From: Chitinophagaceae bacterium UBA1930
GTDB taxonomy: Bacteria > Bacteroidota > Bacteroidia > Chitinophagales > Chitinophagaceae
DNA length: 64,000 bases
Assembly: GCA_002337145.1 (NCBI GenBank)
Contig: DDFK01000001.1
Coordinates: forward strand, 620,001 to 684,000
Direction: 5' to 3'
Position numbers and translations under genes: made by a program
In this document: piece after piece, positions 34,628 through 43,961 of the stretch
How positions within the stretch are numbered: the first letter of the stretch is position 1
How the letters are laid out: each line of letters starts with the position of its first letter
The notes under the pieces: generated by a model
Database searches by the model: none
The model's input: the letters and a program-made list of their open reading frames with translations, nothing else
What the model was told of the DNA's origin: nothing

Positions 34628-35926
34628 TTACAACCTTGCATCTACCAAGCTTCTATCCAAATACGATTTGGTATCAAAAATAACCGCATCGTTCCCGTTG
34701 GCCAGTGTATCAAAATCCAGGCTGCCAAATTCATGATGGGCAACTGCCAATATGATTGCGTTGTATTGGGATGCGATTTCGCTGGTAAGGTTTATTCCGA
34801 ACTCATGTTTTACTTCATCCACATTCGCATGAGGGTCAAACACATCTATTGCGATGCCGTATTGCTGCAACTCCCTGTAAATATCTATTACTTTGGAGTT
34901 GCGTATATCCGGGCAGTTTTCCTTAAAGGTTATACCAAGTATCAGGGCTTTTGCCCCATTGATTTTTTGTCCTTTCTGTATCATCAGCTTTACCACTTTG
35001 CTTGCCACAAAAAGTCCCATATTGTCATTCACCCTACGGCCACTTAAAATAACTTGTGGGTGGTAACCCAGGCTTTCTGCTTTATGGGCCAGGTAGTAAG
35101 GGTCAACACCAATGCAATGCCCACCTACCAAGCCTGGTTTGTATTTCAGGAAATTCCATTTGGTGGCGGCAGCTTCAATAACATCGGTGGTATCTATGCC
35201 CATCCTGTCAAAAATCAATGCCAATTCATTTACAAAAGAAATATTTACATCCCTCTGGGCATTTTCAATTGCTTTTGATGCTTCTGCAACTTTCAGGCTG
35301 GTGGCTTTGTGGGTACCGGCCACAATAATGCTTGCATAAAGGGAATCCACAAAATCGGCAATTTCCGGTGTTGAACCAGAAGTCACTTTTTTGATTTTTG
35401 TAAGCGTATTCACTTTGTCGCCTGGGTTTATTCTTTCTGGCGAGTAACCGCAATAAAAGTCCGTATTGAAAACAAGACCCGAGCACTTTTCCAGTACAGG
35501 CACACAGTCTTCCTCTGTACAACCAGGGTAAACGGTTGACTCGTATATAACAATATCATCCTTCTTCAAAATCTTGCCAATCATGGCAGAAGCTGCAAGA
35601 AGGGGCTTCAGGTCAGGGGCTTTAAAATTATCAATGGGTGTAGGTACGGTAACAATAAAAATATTGGCATTCTTTAATTCCTCAACATTTGATGAAAATG
35701 CCAGTCCGCTTTTTCCGTTGTTCCTTTTCAGTAAAACGGCTTCATTCAGTGCTCCCAAATCAGCTTCATTCGTGCGGTCCTTTCCTTCACTCAATTCCTT
35801 GATCCTGCTTTCGTTGATGTCAAAACCCAGCACATCGAATTTTTTGCCAAATTCTATGGCCAATGGTAAGCCAACATATCCCAAACCAATTATTGCAATT
35901 TTGCTGTCTGCCAGATTGAGTGCCAT
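34628..35926 (-). CDS. UDP-N-acetylhexosamine 6-dehydrogenase (TviB/WbpO-like)
   Basis: 432 residues, NAD-dependent oxidation of a UDP-HexNAc to the uronic acid. Rossmann start KIAIIGLGYVGLPLAIEFG, TVPTPID, the signature YESTVYPGCTEEDCVPVLE, YCGYSPERINPGD, the catalytic Cys in GLVGGHCIGVDPYYLAH and LGITFKENCPDIRN. The pattern follows Vi-antigen TviB closely, so UDP-GlcNAc or UDP-GalNAc is the likely substrate. Transcribed separately upstream of the rfb block; supplies an acidic sugar. Confidence 0.93.
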   Translation of the reverse strand: MALNLADSKIAIIGLGYVGLPLAIEFGKKFDVLGFDINESRIKELSEGKDRTNEADLGALNEAVLLKRNNGKSGLAFSSNVEELKNANIFIVTVPTPIDNFKAPDLKPLLAASAMIGKILKKDDIVIYESTVYPGCTEEDCVPVLEKCSGLVFNTDFYCGYSPERINPGDKVNTLTKIKKVTSGSTPEIADFVDSLYASIIVAGTHKATSLKVAEASKAIENAQRDVNISFVNELALIFDRMGIDTTDVIEAAATKWNFLKYKPGLVGGHCIGVDPYYLAHKAESLGYHPQVILSGRRVNDNMGLFVASKVVKLMIQKGQKINGAKALILGITFKENCPDIRNSKVIDIYRELQQYGIAIDVFDPHANVDEVKHEFGINLTSEIASQYNAIILAVAHHEFGSLDFDTLANGNDAVIFDTKSYLDRSLVDARL

Positions 35927-35983
35927 TATTTGTCTTGTTTGAACTATTAAAGAAGTAAGATAAGGATAAGCCCAAAAGGGCTG

Positions 35984-36463
35984 CTATATTTTTTCCAACA
36001 GTACTACAGCCGAAGCAACCAGCCCTTCCTCCCTACCCACAAAACCCATTTTCTCTGTAGTGGTGGCTTTAATGGAAACATCTTTCAACGTAACTTCCAA
36101 TATGGACGAAATGACCTGTTGCATCTCTGCAACGAATGGCTTTATTTTAGGGGCTTCCAGGCAAAGCGTACTATCAACATTACCAATTTTATAGCCTTCT
36201 TTTTTTATTAAATCAAGCGTCTTTTTCAACAGTATCTTGCTGTCAATGTCTTTGAATTCGTTTGATGTGTCCGGGAAATGCACACCGATATCACCCAGAC
36301 TCAACGCACCCAACATGGCGTCGCAAATGGCATGAAGCAGTACGTCTGCATCACTATGCCCCAAGGAACCTTTGTGGTGCGGTATTTTTACACCGCCAAT
36401 CCATAAATCCCTACCGCTTACCAATTGATGAAAATCGGTTCCAAAGCCAATTCTAATATTCAT
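35984..36463 (-). CDS. ispF: 2-C-methyl-D-erythritol 2,4-cyclodiphosphate synthase
   Basis: MEP-pathway isoprenoid enzyme, about 159 residues. GFGTDFHQL, GGVKIPHHKGSLGHSDADVLLHA (metal His/Asp, split over two strands) and AMLGALSLGDIGVHFPDT are conserved, as is the ATTTEKMGFVGREEG end. The ATG at 36463 (MNIRIGFG) is the family start; a longer frame would need TTG. Confidence 0.97.
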   Translation of the reverse strand: MNIRIGFGTDFHQLVSGRDLWIGGVKIPHHKGSLGHSDADVLLHAICDAMLGALSLGDIGVHFPDTSNEFKDIDSKILLKKTLDLIKKEGYKIGNVDSTLCLEAPKIKPFVAEMQQVISSILEVTLKDVSIKATTTEKMGFVGREEGLVASAVVLLEKI

Positions 36464-36483
36464 AATCAATCATTAAAAAACAA

Positions 36484-36512
36484 AAGCGAAGGTAACAGAT
36501 ACCTTCGCCTTT
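36484..36512 (-). terminator. Terminator of porV
   Basis: A perfect 9-bp stem GCGAAGGTA/TACCTTCGC (36486-36508) with a 5-nt loop lies 22 bp after the porV stop. On the minus strand it is followed by CTTTTGTTTTTT. Confidence 0.85.
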
Positions 36513-36533
36513 TATTTACATCAATAAAATAAA

Positions 36534-37694
36534 TTATTTATCGCTACCTAAATCAAAGGTCAAACCAAAACGAAGTGTGTTAGACAATGGGTTTCTTGTA
36601 ACACCGTTGCCAGAAGGAATCAAATAAGAAAAATTCAAACCGATAACATTGTATTTTACACCAACACCAGCGGTGAAATATTTACGGTTGCCTTTTGTTT
36701 TGTCTTCGTAGAAATAACCAGCCCTTAAAGAGAATTGGTCATTGTAAGTATATTCAGCACCAAGCGATACCTGGAACTCTTTCAATTCGCTACCAAAGCT
36801 GCCTGCATCACCAAAAGATTTGGTCCAGCTTTTCAAGATACCGTAACCCCTGTATTCAGCAAGTGCAGCAGAATCGATAGAACCGCCATTGTCAACACTT
36901 GTTGGAGGTGTAGGAACCAATAGTTTATTAACATCCAAACCAAAAGTAAGTTTGCTTGTTTCGTCAAATACAGTTGTATAAGAAAGGCCCAAACCTAAAT
37001 TGGCTGGTATATAATCCTTATTTTGTGCATCGTTTGTATAACCGATTTTAGAACCAAGGTTCGACAGGGTAATGCCCCAGTTAAATCCTTGTCCCTGCTC
37101 GTTTACACCTGTATGGAACAAAGAGATATCACCAGCAAAAGCGGTACCTGCTTTGTAGCTTACGCCACCAACAGAACCATTGGCCAAACTGGAGTTGATG
37201 TACCTTAATGCTACACCTACGCCAAATTTGCTGCTTAGTTTACGGGAGTATCCGATATCAAAAGAGAATTCCCTTGGACGGTAAGAGTTCAGGTCGTTAC
37301 CTGCAAAGTCTGTAAATTGTATGTTACCCAAGCTGAAATAACGAACCGAGGCAGAAATAGCTTGTTCATCATCCAATTTATGGTATCCACCCAATGTGGC
37401 TAGGTAAACATCGCTCAATCCAAGGTCTTTTAACCAAGGAGTATAAGTAACACCCAAAGCAGTTTTCTGTTTGGCAAACGGGGTTTTTGCAAGGTTCCAA
37501 AAAGAAGCATTTGCATCTGGAGACGTGGCAATACCAACATCACCCATACCGCCGGCACGGGCATCAGGAGAAATTCTTAAAAAAGGAACAGCAGTCGTAA
37601 CTACATTAATGGTTTCAGTCTGAGCAGAGATTTTGGAAAAGAATGAGCCGGTAAATAGCAAAACAGCAGCAGCTTTCAATGTTGATTGTCTCAT
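36534..37694 (-). CDS. porV: Type IX secretion system outer-membrane protein PorV (LptO)
   Basis: 386-residue FadL-like barrel needed for release of type IX secretion cargo. The signal peptide ends FFSKISAQ, followed by the diagnostic PFLRISPDARAGGMGDVGIAT (split at the domain start), SFWNLAKTPFA and the Tyr/Gly-rich strands of a barrel ending GLTFDLG. The ATG at 37694 is preferred to an upstream TTG. It is divergent from gldJ across 497 bp. In Flavobacterium porU lies between porV and gldJ; it is absent here. Confidence 0.95.
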   Translation of the reverse strand: MRQSTLKAAAVLLFTGSFFSKISAQTETINVVTTAVPFLRISPDARAGGMGDVGIATSPDANASFWNLAKTPFAKQKTALGVTYTPWLKDLGLSDVYLATLGGYHKLDDEQAISASVRYFSLGNIQFTDFAGNDLNSYRPREFSFDIGYSRKLSSKFGVGVALRYINSSLANGSVGGVSYKAGTAFAGDISLFHTGVNEQGQGFNWGITLSNLGSKIGYTNDAQNKDYIPANLGLGLSYTTVFDETSKLTFGLDVNKLLVPTPPTSVDNGGSIDSAALAEYRGYGILKSWTKSFGDAGSFGSELKEFQVSLGAEYTYNDQFSLRAGYFYEDKTKGNRKYFTAGVGVKYNVIGLNFSYLIPSGNGVTRNPLSNTLRFGLTFDLGSDK

Positions 37695-38191
37695 CGAAGT
37701 CAATGATTTAGTTAATGAATTGTAAAAATAAAAGAATATTCCACACTGCCAAATCTTGTTGTAGTGGAAATATTACCTAGTGTAGAAAATCAAACCATTC
37801 AGTTAAATTTGGTGACATCAAAGTTCAATGAGGTATCGTTGACCTTTGTAAATTGTTTACAATGATACTGAAATTTAGACAATCGCACATGGGTTTTCGC
37901 TGCTAGAATTTTAATATAACTGGTTTGGTGAGCAAAACAGTCCAGTTTATTTCGCCTTAGAACCTTGTTTATAACAGAAAAATGACCCAAACGGGAACAT
38001 TTTGGCAAAAATCAGAAAAAAGTATCCCCTTCGTTACCCGATTATCTGCCCAAATAGAAATTATCGTTTCACTAACAATAGTTGCATTTGGATTTTTGGG
38101 AGTTATTTGGATAATTCTGTTATATTCGCAACGTCTTCATTAGACAATATTTCTGTAAAACCAACGTTCAATACACTCAAACATTTCAACA
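37695..38191. other. 497-bp divergent spacer between porV and gldJ
   Basis: AT-rich with no convincing gene. It contains an inverted repeat AATATTCCAC / GTGGAAATATT (37735-37744 with 37764-37774, one bulge) close to porV, and a near-consensus promoter for gldJ (TTTG 38095-38098, TATATTCG 38121-38128, 22-bp spacer, one mismatch). A short minus-strand frame (37799-38008) has no domain or family-like sequence. Confidence 0.6.
38095..38128 (+). promoter_or_regulatory. Candidate gldJ promoter
   Basis: TTTG at 38095-38098 and TATATTCG at 38121-38128 (one mismatch to TAnnTTTG) with a 22-bp spacer. The implied start of transcription lies about 58 bp before the gldJ ATG. Confidence 0.35.
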
Positions 38192-39745
38192 ATGCGAATG
38201 CTAAAAGGAATCAGGAACCTTAGTTTGCTAATAACCGTTCTAGGTTCAATGGCTTCTTGTAAGAAAAAACAAGAAAAGTCTTCTGTTACCGGATGGAATT
38301 ACAACGATAAAAAAATGAACAATTTTACCGTTGCCAAACCTAAGGACATCAAAACAGGCCCAGGATTGGTTTTTGTGCAGGGCGGTACCTTTACAATGGG
38401 TGCTACACAGGAAGATGTAATGGGCGACTGGAACAACATTCCCAAGCGTGTAACCGTGAACTCCTTCTTTATTGATAAGACAGAAGTAGCCAACGTTCAC
38501 TACCGTGAATACATTTACTGGTTGGAAAACACTTTTAACTACGATACCTACAAACAGGCTATCGAGGCATCCAAACCTGATACCTTGGTTTGGAGAAGCG
38601 AATTGGCCTACAACGAGCCTTATGTGGAATATTATTTCAGCCACCCTTCTTACAACTACTACCCAGTAGTTGGCGTAAACTGGAAACAGGCCTACGATTT
38701 CTGTATCTGGCGTACCGACAGGGTGAACGAAAAAGCCCTGATGGATAAAGGTGTAATCAACGTAAAGGATTACCAAAAAGGCGGTATGAACAATGTTGAC
38801 TCTGGTAACTTCAATACAAAGTCTTATTTGATGGGTTTATACAATCCGAAAACGCCTCCAACAAAGAAAAGCCCTTTGAAAGATGCTAAAGGCATGCCAC
38901 GTGCTGCTAAATTCTCTGATGGTATCTTGTATGGCGACTACCGTTTGCCAACAGAAGCTGAATGGGAATACGCTGCTTATGGTTATGTAATGGAAAATCC
39001 TCAAAAACGTAGGTCCGAAAAGAACCGTGGTGAAGAGGTAATCGCCAACAAACAAGTATACGCTTGGAGAAACGATGGTTTTGACAACCTGCGTTCTACC
39101 CGTAAAGGTGCTTTCCAAGGTGCTTTCCTTGCAAACTTCAAACGTGGATCAGGTGATAACATGGGTGTTGCAGGTGGTTTGAACGACCGTTCTGCCATAC
39201 CTGCCGAAATCACTTCTTTCTACCCTAATGGCTTTGGTATCTACAACATGAGCGGTAACGTAAGTGAGTGGGTTGCCGACGTGTACAGGCCATTGAATTC
39301 AATTGATGGAGATGACTTCAACTTTTATAGGGGTAACGTATTTAAAAGGGTAAAGAAAAATGCGGATGGCGAAGCAAGCACAGACAGCATGGGTCGTGTT
39401 AAAATGGAAGCCGAGCCGGATTCTTTGTTGAGAAAGCGTAGGAACTACCAAAAATCTTATGCAATCGATTATCTTGATGGTGACTCTACTTTAGATGGCC
39501 GCAGTGCAACCTATAACTATGGCGTAACTACTTTGATCTCTGATAAATCAAGGGTTATTAAAGGTGGTAGCTGGAACGACAGACCATATTGGTTAAGCCC
39601 AGGAGCCCGCCGCTTCCTTGAAGAAGACCAAAGCAGCAGCACCATTGGCTTCCGTTGTGCGATGACGCATTATGGTGCCCCAGAAGGAACAAAAGCAGCT
39701 ACCAAAACCGGTAACTTCTTCCCTGCAAGGAAACAAAAGAAATAA
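38192..39745 (+). CDS. gldJ: Gliding motility / type IX secretion lipoprotein GldJ
   Basis: 517 residues. Lipoprotein signal ends GSMASC (Cys23). A TGWNYND segment near the N-terminus and a sulfatase-modifying-factor (SUMF/FGE-like) fold follow: PGLVFVQGGTFTMGATQEDV, SFFIDKTEVANVHYREY, YRLPTEAEWEYAAYG, GIYNMSGNVSEWVADVY, RVIKGGSWNDRPYW and TIGFRCAM. The TGW segment and the adjoining murF favour GldJ over the paralogue GldK. GldJ is an outer-membrane lipoprotein that stabilises GldK and the secretion ring. The gene ends at a strong terminator. Confidence 0.9.
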   Translation: MRMLKGIRNLSLLITVLGSMASCKKKQEKSSVTGWNYNDKKMNNFTVAKPKDIKTGPGLVFVQGGTFTMGATQEDVMGDWNNIPKRVTVNSFFIDKTEVANVHYREYIYWLENTFNYDTYKQAIEASKPDTLVWRSELAYNEPYVEYYFSHPSYNYYPVVGVNWKQAYDFCIWRTDRVNEKALMDKGVINVKDYQKGGMNNVDSGNFNTKSYLMGLYNPKTPPTKKSPLKDAKGMPRAAKFSDGILYGDYRLPTEAEWEYAAYGYVMENPQKRRSEKNRGEEVIANKQVYAWRNDGFDNLRSTRKGAFQGAFLANFKRGSGDNMGVAGGLNDRSAIPAEITSFYPNGFGIYNMSGNVSEWVADVYRPLNSIDGDDFNFYRGNVFKRVKKNADGEASTDSMGRVKMEAEPDSLLRKRRNYQKSYAIDYLDGDSTLDGRSATYNYGVTTLISDKSRVIKGGSWNDRPYWLSPGARRFLEEDQSSSTIGFRCAMTHYGAPEGTKAATKTGNFFPARKQKK

Positions 39746-39765
39746 ATCAAGATTCTTTTATAAAG

Positions 39766-39798
39766 AAAAACCATCTGCTTAACACAGATGGTTTTTTT
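39766..39798 (+). terminator. gldJ terminator
   Basis: Stem CCATCTG/CAGATGG with flanking AAAAA and TTTTTTT and a 7-nt loop, 20 bp after the stop codon. Confidence 0.88.
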
Positions 39799-39881
39799 AT
39801 GGATTCATGTAGCAACTGAAACCAGTAACGGTTTGCAAAATACCCAGTAGCCTTTATTTTTGATACACTAAATTTTTGATT

Positions 39882-41162
39882 GTGACTATAGAACAGCTTT
39901 ACCAATTATTTATACAGCATCCCAGTGTTCAGACAGATACAAGAAAACTTAAACAAGGCGACCTGTTTTTTGCTTTGAAAGGACCCAATTTTAACGGCAA
40001 CCTTTTTGCCTTGCAGGCACTGGAGCTTGGGGCAGCCTACGCAATTATTGATGAGCCATTAGACACAACCGATGCAAGGCTGATTACGGTAAGTGATAGC
40101 CTGGCCACCTTGCAGCAACTGGCCAAATACCATCGCCAACAATTTACCATTCCTTTTATTGCCATTACAGGCAGCAATGGTAAAACAACTACCAAAGAAC
40201 TGGTAAGTACGGTACTCTCATCGCACTATATTACTTATACAACGCAGGGTAACCTGAACAATCATATTGGTGTGCCACTGACCATTTTGAGCGTAGGGAA
40301 AGATGCAGCAATGGCGGTTATAGAAATGGGAGCAAACCATCAAAAAGAAATTGAAAGCTATTGCTCTTATACCCTGCCAACACATGGCATTATCACCAAT
40401 TGCGGCAAGGCACACCTAGAAGGTTTTGGCGGCATTGAAGGCGTACGAAAAGGCAAAGGCGAGCTCTTTGATTATTTACGCAATAATAATGGAGCTGCTT
40501 TTATATTTAATGATTACGATTACCTGCAGCAAATGGGTACCGGTATAAAAGATATCTATACCTATGGTACGCATAACGCAACAATAACCGGTTCGGTAAG
40601 CATCAGTGAACCTTTTTTGGAAGTATCGCTTACAAGTGGTACCCACCTTTCATTGATCAAAACACACTTGGTTGGCGAATACAACCTGCCCAATGTTTTA
40701 TGTGCGGTAGCTATTGGCAAGCACTTCAATGTGCCTGAAGAAAAAATAAAATCGTCCATTGAAAATTATGTGCCTAGCAATAGCCGCTCTCAAATGGTTG
40801 ACAAAGGCACCAACAAAATTATTCTGGATGCATACAATGCAAACCCATCCAGCATGAAAGCTGCCATTGAAAATTTTGCAAAGCTGCATGCAACAAGCAA
40901 AGTATTGATGCTAGGTGCAATGATGGAACTTGGCGATGAAAGCCTGAAAGAACATGAAAGCATCATACAATTAATACAACAATATACATGGAAAGATGTG
41001 GTGCTGGTAGGCGGTGATTATGAAAAACTGGCCCATCCATTTATTTATCTAAACAATTCTAATGAAGCCCGTGAATGGTTTAGGCAACAGCATTTTGACC
41101 ATACCTATTTATTGATCAAAGGTTCCAGGAGCATGCAAATGGAAAAGGTCCTGGAAAGCTAG
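39882..41162 (+). CDS. murF: UDP-N-acetylmuramoyl-tripeptide--D-alanyl-D-alanine ligase
   Basis: 426 residues. Adds D-Ala-D-Ala to the cell-wall precursor in the cytoplasm. VQTDTRKLKQGDLFFALKG is the family N-terminus, ITGSNGKTTTKEL the ATP loop, MAVIEMGANHQKEIESYC the MurF-specific block and ILDAYNANPSSMKAAIENF the C-terminal signature. There is no suitable ATG: the best start is GTG at 39882 (VTIEQLYQLF), with TTG at 39876 as alternative. murF beside gldJ is a familiar Bacteroidota order. Confidence 0.95.
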   Translation: MTIEQLYQLFIQHPSVQTDTRKLKQGDLFFALKGPNFNGNLFALQALELGAAYAIIDEPLDTTDARLITVSDSLATLQQLAKYHRQQFTIPFIAITGSNGKTTTKELVSTVLSSHYITYTTQGNLNNHIGVPLTILSVGKDAAMAVIEMGANHQKEIESYCSYTLPTHGIITNCGKAHLEGFGGIEGVRKGKGELFDYLRNNNGAAFIFNDYDYLQQMGTGIKDIYTYGTHNATITGSVSISEPFLEVSLTSGTHLSLIKTHLVGEYNLPNVLCAVAIGKHFNVPEEKIKSSIENYVPSNSRSQMVDKGTNKIILDAYNANPSSMKAAIENFAKLHATSKVLMLGAMMELGDESLKEHESIIQLIQQYTWKDVVLVGGDYEKLAHPFIYLNNSNEAREWFRQQHFDHTYLLIKGSRSMQMEKVLES

Positions 41163-41194
41163 GACAAGTTTTTTATAAGTACCTTGCACCCATA

Positions 41195-41653
41195 ATGAAA
41201 GAAGCATACACTAAAAAGCCCAACTATTTAATCAGCACATTCAATAACAAATGCCCACGCTGCAGGGAAGGATATATTTTTAAAGGCACCAATGCCTACG
41301 ACCTTAAGAACAATGTAAAAATGCACGAGCGTTGCCCCGTATGTGGCCAGCCAACCGAAATAGAAGTGGGTTTCTATTATGGCACGGCCTATGTTAGTTA
41401 TGCACTTACTGTTGCCTTTTCCGTAGCTACATTTATTGCATGGTGGGTATTGCTGGGCATTTCCATACAAGACAATAGCGTATTCTGGTGGCTTGGTGTA
41501 AATTCGGTATTGATGATTTTATTGCAGCCGTTGTTTATGCGTTTATCCAGGAGCTTATGGTTAAGCTGGTTCGTGAAGTACGATCCTAAGTGGAAGGAAC
41601 ATAAACTGGAAGAGCCAGAAAGGATTGTAAAGGAACAGATGAACAATTGGTAA
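41195..41653 (+). CDS. DUF983 family membrane protein
   Basis: 152 residues. An N-terminal zinc-ribbon-like region CPRCREGYIF and CPVCGQPTE (Cys pairs at residues 20/23 and 47/50) is followed by GFYYGTAYVSY and two membrane helices (about 66-90, 96-116) and a charged tail ending in KEEP-like residues. This is the DUF983 pattern. Function unknown; it follows murF by 32 bp and may be cotranscribed. Confidence 0.9.
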   Translation: MKEAYTKKPNYLISTFNNKCPRCREGYIFKGTNAYDLKNNVKMHERCPVCGQPTEIEVGFYYGTAYVSYALTVAFSVATFIAWWVLLGISIQDNSVFWWLGVNSVLMILLQPLFMRLSRSLWLSWFVKYDPKWKEHKLEEPERIVKEQMNNW

Positions 41654-41662
41654 AGCAACCAT

Positions 41663-42460
41663 TTATTGTTTAAGGTAACTGTTTAAACCACATTGCTTTA
41701 TTTGCTTCAACCCCTCAATAACGCAACGTGCATTAAACTGCCCTCCCATTAAATTGGTATGCGTATGGTCGCCCGGAAAAAAGGGTTTCACTTTTTCCTG
41801 CCCCATCTCTTCCCAATGTCTTGAAATGATGCTATTGAGGTTTATATAATATGCCCCCGTTGTTTTGGCTGTCTCTTCTGCCCATGCAGGGTACTGTTCT
41901 TCTACCACTACTTTGCCGTCTTTCCATTTATCCCTTGGCACCAATGAGCAAATAATAGCAGTGGCCCCTTTTGTTTTTGCTTCATTCACAAATTTGCGTA
42001 AGTACCAGCCATAAGTATATACGGTTTCCTGCTTTTGGGTGATCGGGTTAAAAATAGTCCTGGATTCTTCTCCTGTTCCTTTTATCGTACCCCTTGCCCT
42101 TGCAGTATCATCCAACAGGCCATTATCGTTATGGCCAAACTGCATCATCACAAAATCCCCGGGTTTCAACACGGCCAATATTTTATCCCATCTACCGTCG
42201 CTTATAAAAGTCCGTGTACTGGTGCCGGCCTTTGCATGGTTCCTTATCGCTATCTTGTTGGTGTCCATGTAAGGGTACAATAAACTGCCCCAACCCCAAT
42301 AATCATTCTTGCCATTGCCATCACTGTTCTGTACGGTTGAGTCGCCTATGATATACAATACAGGCTTTTGCTGAAAACGGATGATGGTAAAGGAAACAAG
42401 GCCAATAGCAATTACAAACAGCCACGGTTTTATGCTCTTTTTTCTGAAGTGTTCCATCAT
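41663..42460 (-). CDS. Secreted SGNH/GDSL esterase (rhamnogalacturonan acetylesterase-like)
   Basis: 265 residues from the ATG at 42460 (MMEHFRKKSIKPW), which gives an N-terminal membrane or signal helix (WLFVIAIGLVSF). The GDSL blocks are clear: IIGDSTVQN (block I Ser), NHAKAGTSTR (block II Gly), MMQFGHNDNG (block III GxND) and the C-terminal GDHTHTN (Asp and His). This is the CE12-type acetylesterase pattern, likely removing acetyl groups from plant-type or own polysaccharide. The frame is open further upstream to 42553, but that part looks non-coding. Confidence 0.9.
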   Translation of the reverse strand: MMEHFRKKSIKPWLFVIAIGLVSFTIIRFQQKPVLYIIGDSTVQNSDGNGKNDYWGWGSLLYPYMDTNKIAIRNHAKAGTSTRTFISDGRWDKILAVLKPGDFVMMQFGHNDNGLLDDTARARGTIKGTGEESRTIFNPITQKQETVYTYGWYLRKFVNEAKTKGATAIICSLVPRDKWKDGKVVVEEQYPAWAEETAKTTGAYYINLNSIISRHWEEMGQEKVKPFFPGDHTHTNLMGGQFNARCVIEGLKQIKQCGLNSYLKQ

Positions 42461-42583
42461 CCCATTGAAGTTTTTTGTTCCTATAAAAATATTGCATTGA
42501 TAGGAACTATTGTGACATGATTTTAGCATACTACCCAATCGACAGTCGTTCACTAATTAAAAAGATGAACAAAAGTCTGTACA

Positions 42584-42622
42584 AATAAAAACGCCGTAAG
42601 GTTATTGACCTTACGGCGTTTC
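42584..42622 (-). terminator. Terminator of tRNA-Ser
   Basis: A perfect 12-bp stem ACGCCGTAAGGT/ACCTTACGGCGT (42591-42619) with a 5-nt loop follows the tRNA by 5 bp on the minus strand and ends in a TTTTATTT tail. Confidence 0.9.
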
Positions 42623-42624
42623 AG

Positions 42625-42711
42625 CAGAGAGGAAGGGATTCGAACCCTCGATACAGTTTCCCGTATACACACTTTCCAGGCGTGCTCCTTCAACCACTCG
42701 GACACCTCTCT
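42625..42711 (-). tRNA. tRNA-Ser (anticodon GGA)
   Basis: 87 nt on the minus strand. Acceptor stem AGAGAGG/CCTCTCT with discriminator G, D-arm with GAGTGGTTGAAGG, anticodon loop CTGGAAA (GGA), a long class II variable arm (TGTATACGGGAAACTGTATC) and T-arm GGTTCGAATCC. The 3' CCA is not encoded. A terminator follows directly. Confidence 0.95.
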
Positions 42712-42727
42712 GTTTGTTGTTGGGCGG

Positions 42728-42735
42728 CAAAAATA
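42728..42735 (-). promoter_or_regulatory. Putative -7 element of tRNA-Ser
   Basis: The minus strand reads TATTTTTG, matching TAnnTTTG, 16 bp before the tRNA 5' end. No -33 box at the expected spacing was found. Confidence 0.45.
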
Positions 42736-42746
42736 GCGGTTACAAA

Positions 42747-43514
42747 TTAGCTACCGAATATTTTTTCTGCATTTGTAGTTGTAATGGCTGCAATTTCCTG
42801 AACAGGCACTTGTTTCACCTCCGCCAGCCTTTTAATGATGTATTCAAGATAGCTGCTTTCATTACGTTTGCCCCTAAAAGGTACGGGTGTCAAATAAGGT
42901 GCATCCGTTTCTAGTACCAAGTGCTCCAAACCAATTTTTTCCAAGGTTTCTGCAAGACCAGATTTTTTGTAAGTAAGCACCCCACCTATACCCAGCATAA
43001 AATCCATATCAATGATTTGCGTAGCCATTTCGTACCCCTCGCCAAAACAGTGAAAAATGCCTTTCAGACCTTTTTCAGAAAATGGTTTTACCATATCAAT
43101 TGCTTCCTGAATGGCATTGCGTGAATGGATGACGATAGGAATACCGTGTTGCAATGCAAGCTGCATCTGTTGTTCAAAAACTTCGTATTGCTGTGTCTTA
43201 AAATTGGTGTCCCAATAAAAATCAAGGCCAATCTCCCCTACCGCAACAAACTTTCTTTTATTCAGCCATTCTTCAACAATCCGCAATTCCTGTTTGTAAT
43301 CTTCCTTTACATAACAGGGATGAAGTCCCATCATGGGAAAGCATCTGTTTGAGAAACGCTGTTCCAGTTTCAGCATGTCATCAATTACTTCACTATTGAT
43401 ACAGGGCAGATAAAACCCTTGTACACCAAGGGTTTCAGCCCTTTGTATTATTTGTTCAATATCATTTTCAAACTCTGGTAAGTATAAGTGGCAATGTGTA
43501 TCTATTAAAGTCAT
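42747..43514 (-). CDS. TatD family metal-dependent hydrolase (DNase)
   Basis: 255-residue TIM barrel: LIDTHCHLYLPEF (metal HxH), GEIGLDFYWD (metal Glu), IVIHSRNA, GIFHCFGEG and LVLETDAPYLTPVP (metal Asp). TatD proteins are Mg-dependent 3'-5' exonucleases for DNA repair or RNA turnover. Normal length. It precedes tRNA-Ser on the same strand. Confidence 0.95.
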   Translation of the reverse strand: MTLIDTHCHLYLPEFENDIEQIIQRAETLGVQGFYLPCINSEVIDDMLKLEQRFSNRCFPMMGLHPCYVKEDYKQELRIVEEWLNKRKFVAVGEIGLDFYWDTNFKTQQYEVFEQQMQLALQHGIPIVIHSRNAIQEAIDMVKPFSEKGLKGIFHCFGEGYEMATQIIDMDFMLGIGGVLTYKKSGLAETLEKIGLEHLVLETDAPYLTPVPFRGKRNESSYLEYIIKRLAEVKQVPVQEIAAITTTNAEKIFGS

Positions 43515-43961
43515 GATGCAATTTTAGCGAATTTATTGTTAGTCAAAAATCAGGTCCATTCATTAACGGTTTCTTTATAAAAAATAAAATGACACAAAGA
43601 ATAAAAGTGCACCGCTTAGCGTTTATGTATAACAACTATTTTGAACGGATGAAAAAAAAGTTCAAAATAAATTTGTCACTTAATAATTAAACAGCAATAA
43701 AATCGTTTTAATAAATACAATGTTGCATTTTGATTTTTCTTCACTTTTTCAGGTTGTAAACTTCAGAACTATTGGAAATTTTGATTGCTTAAAAAAACAA
43801 ACAACACATAATACAATCTTTACAAAGCATTTAGACATAACCCTTAAAGCCAATCATACAGTCAAAAAGGGTTTTAGAAGCATTAATCCAAGATGCTATT
43901 CTTTATGCTAGAGCAAAACATATATTTTTAAACTAGTTTTCATAGGGTACGGATTAAAAAC

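Noticed and set aside
37799..38008. 69-codon minus-strand frame in the porV-gldJ spacer
   Set aside because: No signal peptide, domain or biased composition; codon content looks random and no start-site support was seen.
38192..39745. Naming the SUMF-type lipoprotein GldK
   Set aside because: The TGWNYND segment and the murF neighbour fit GldJ; gldL, gldM and gldN, which follow gldK, are absent.
43720..43911. 63-codon plus-strand frame before the orphan terminator
   Set aside because: Sequence has no family-like pattern and reads as chance; the region is better treated as a possible RNA.
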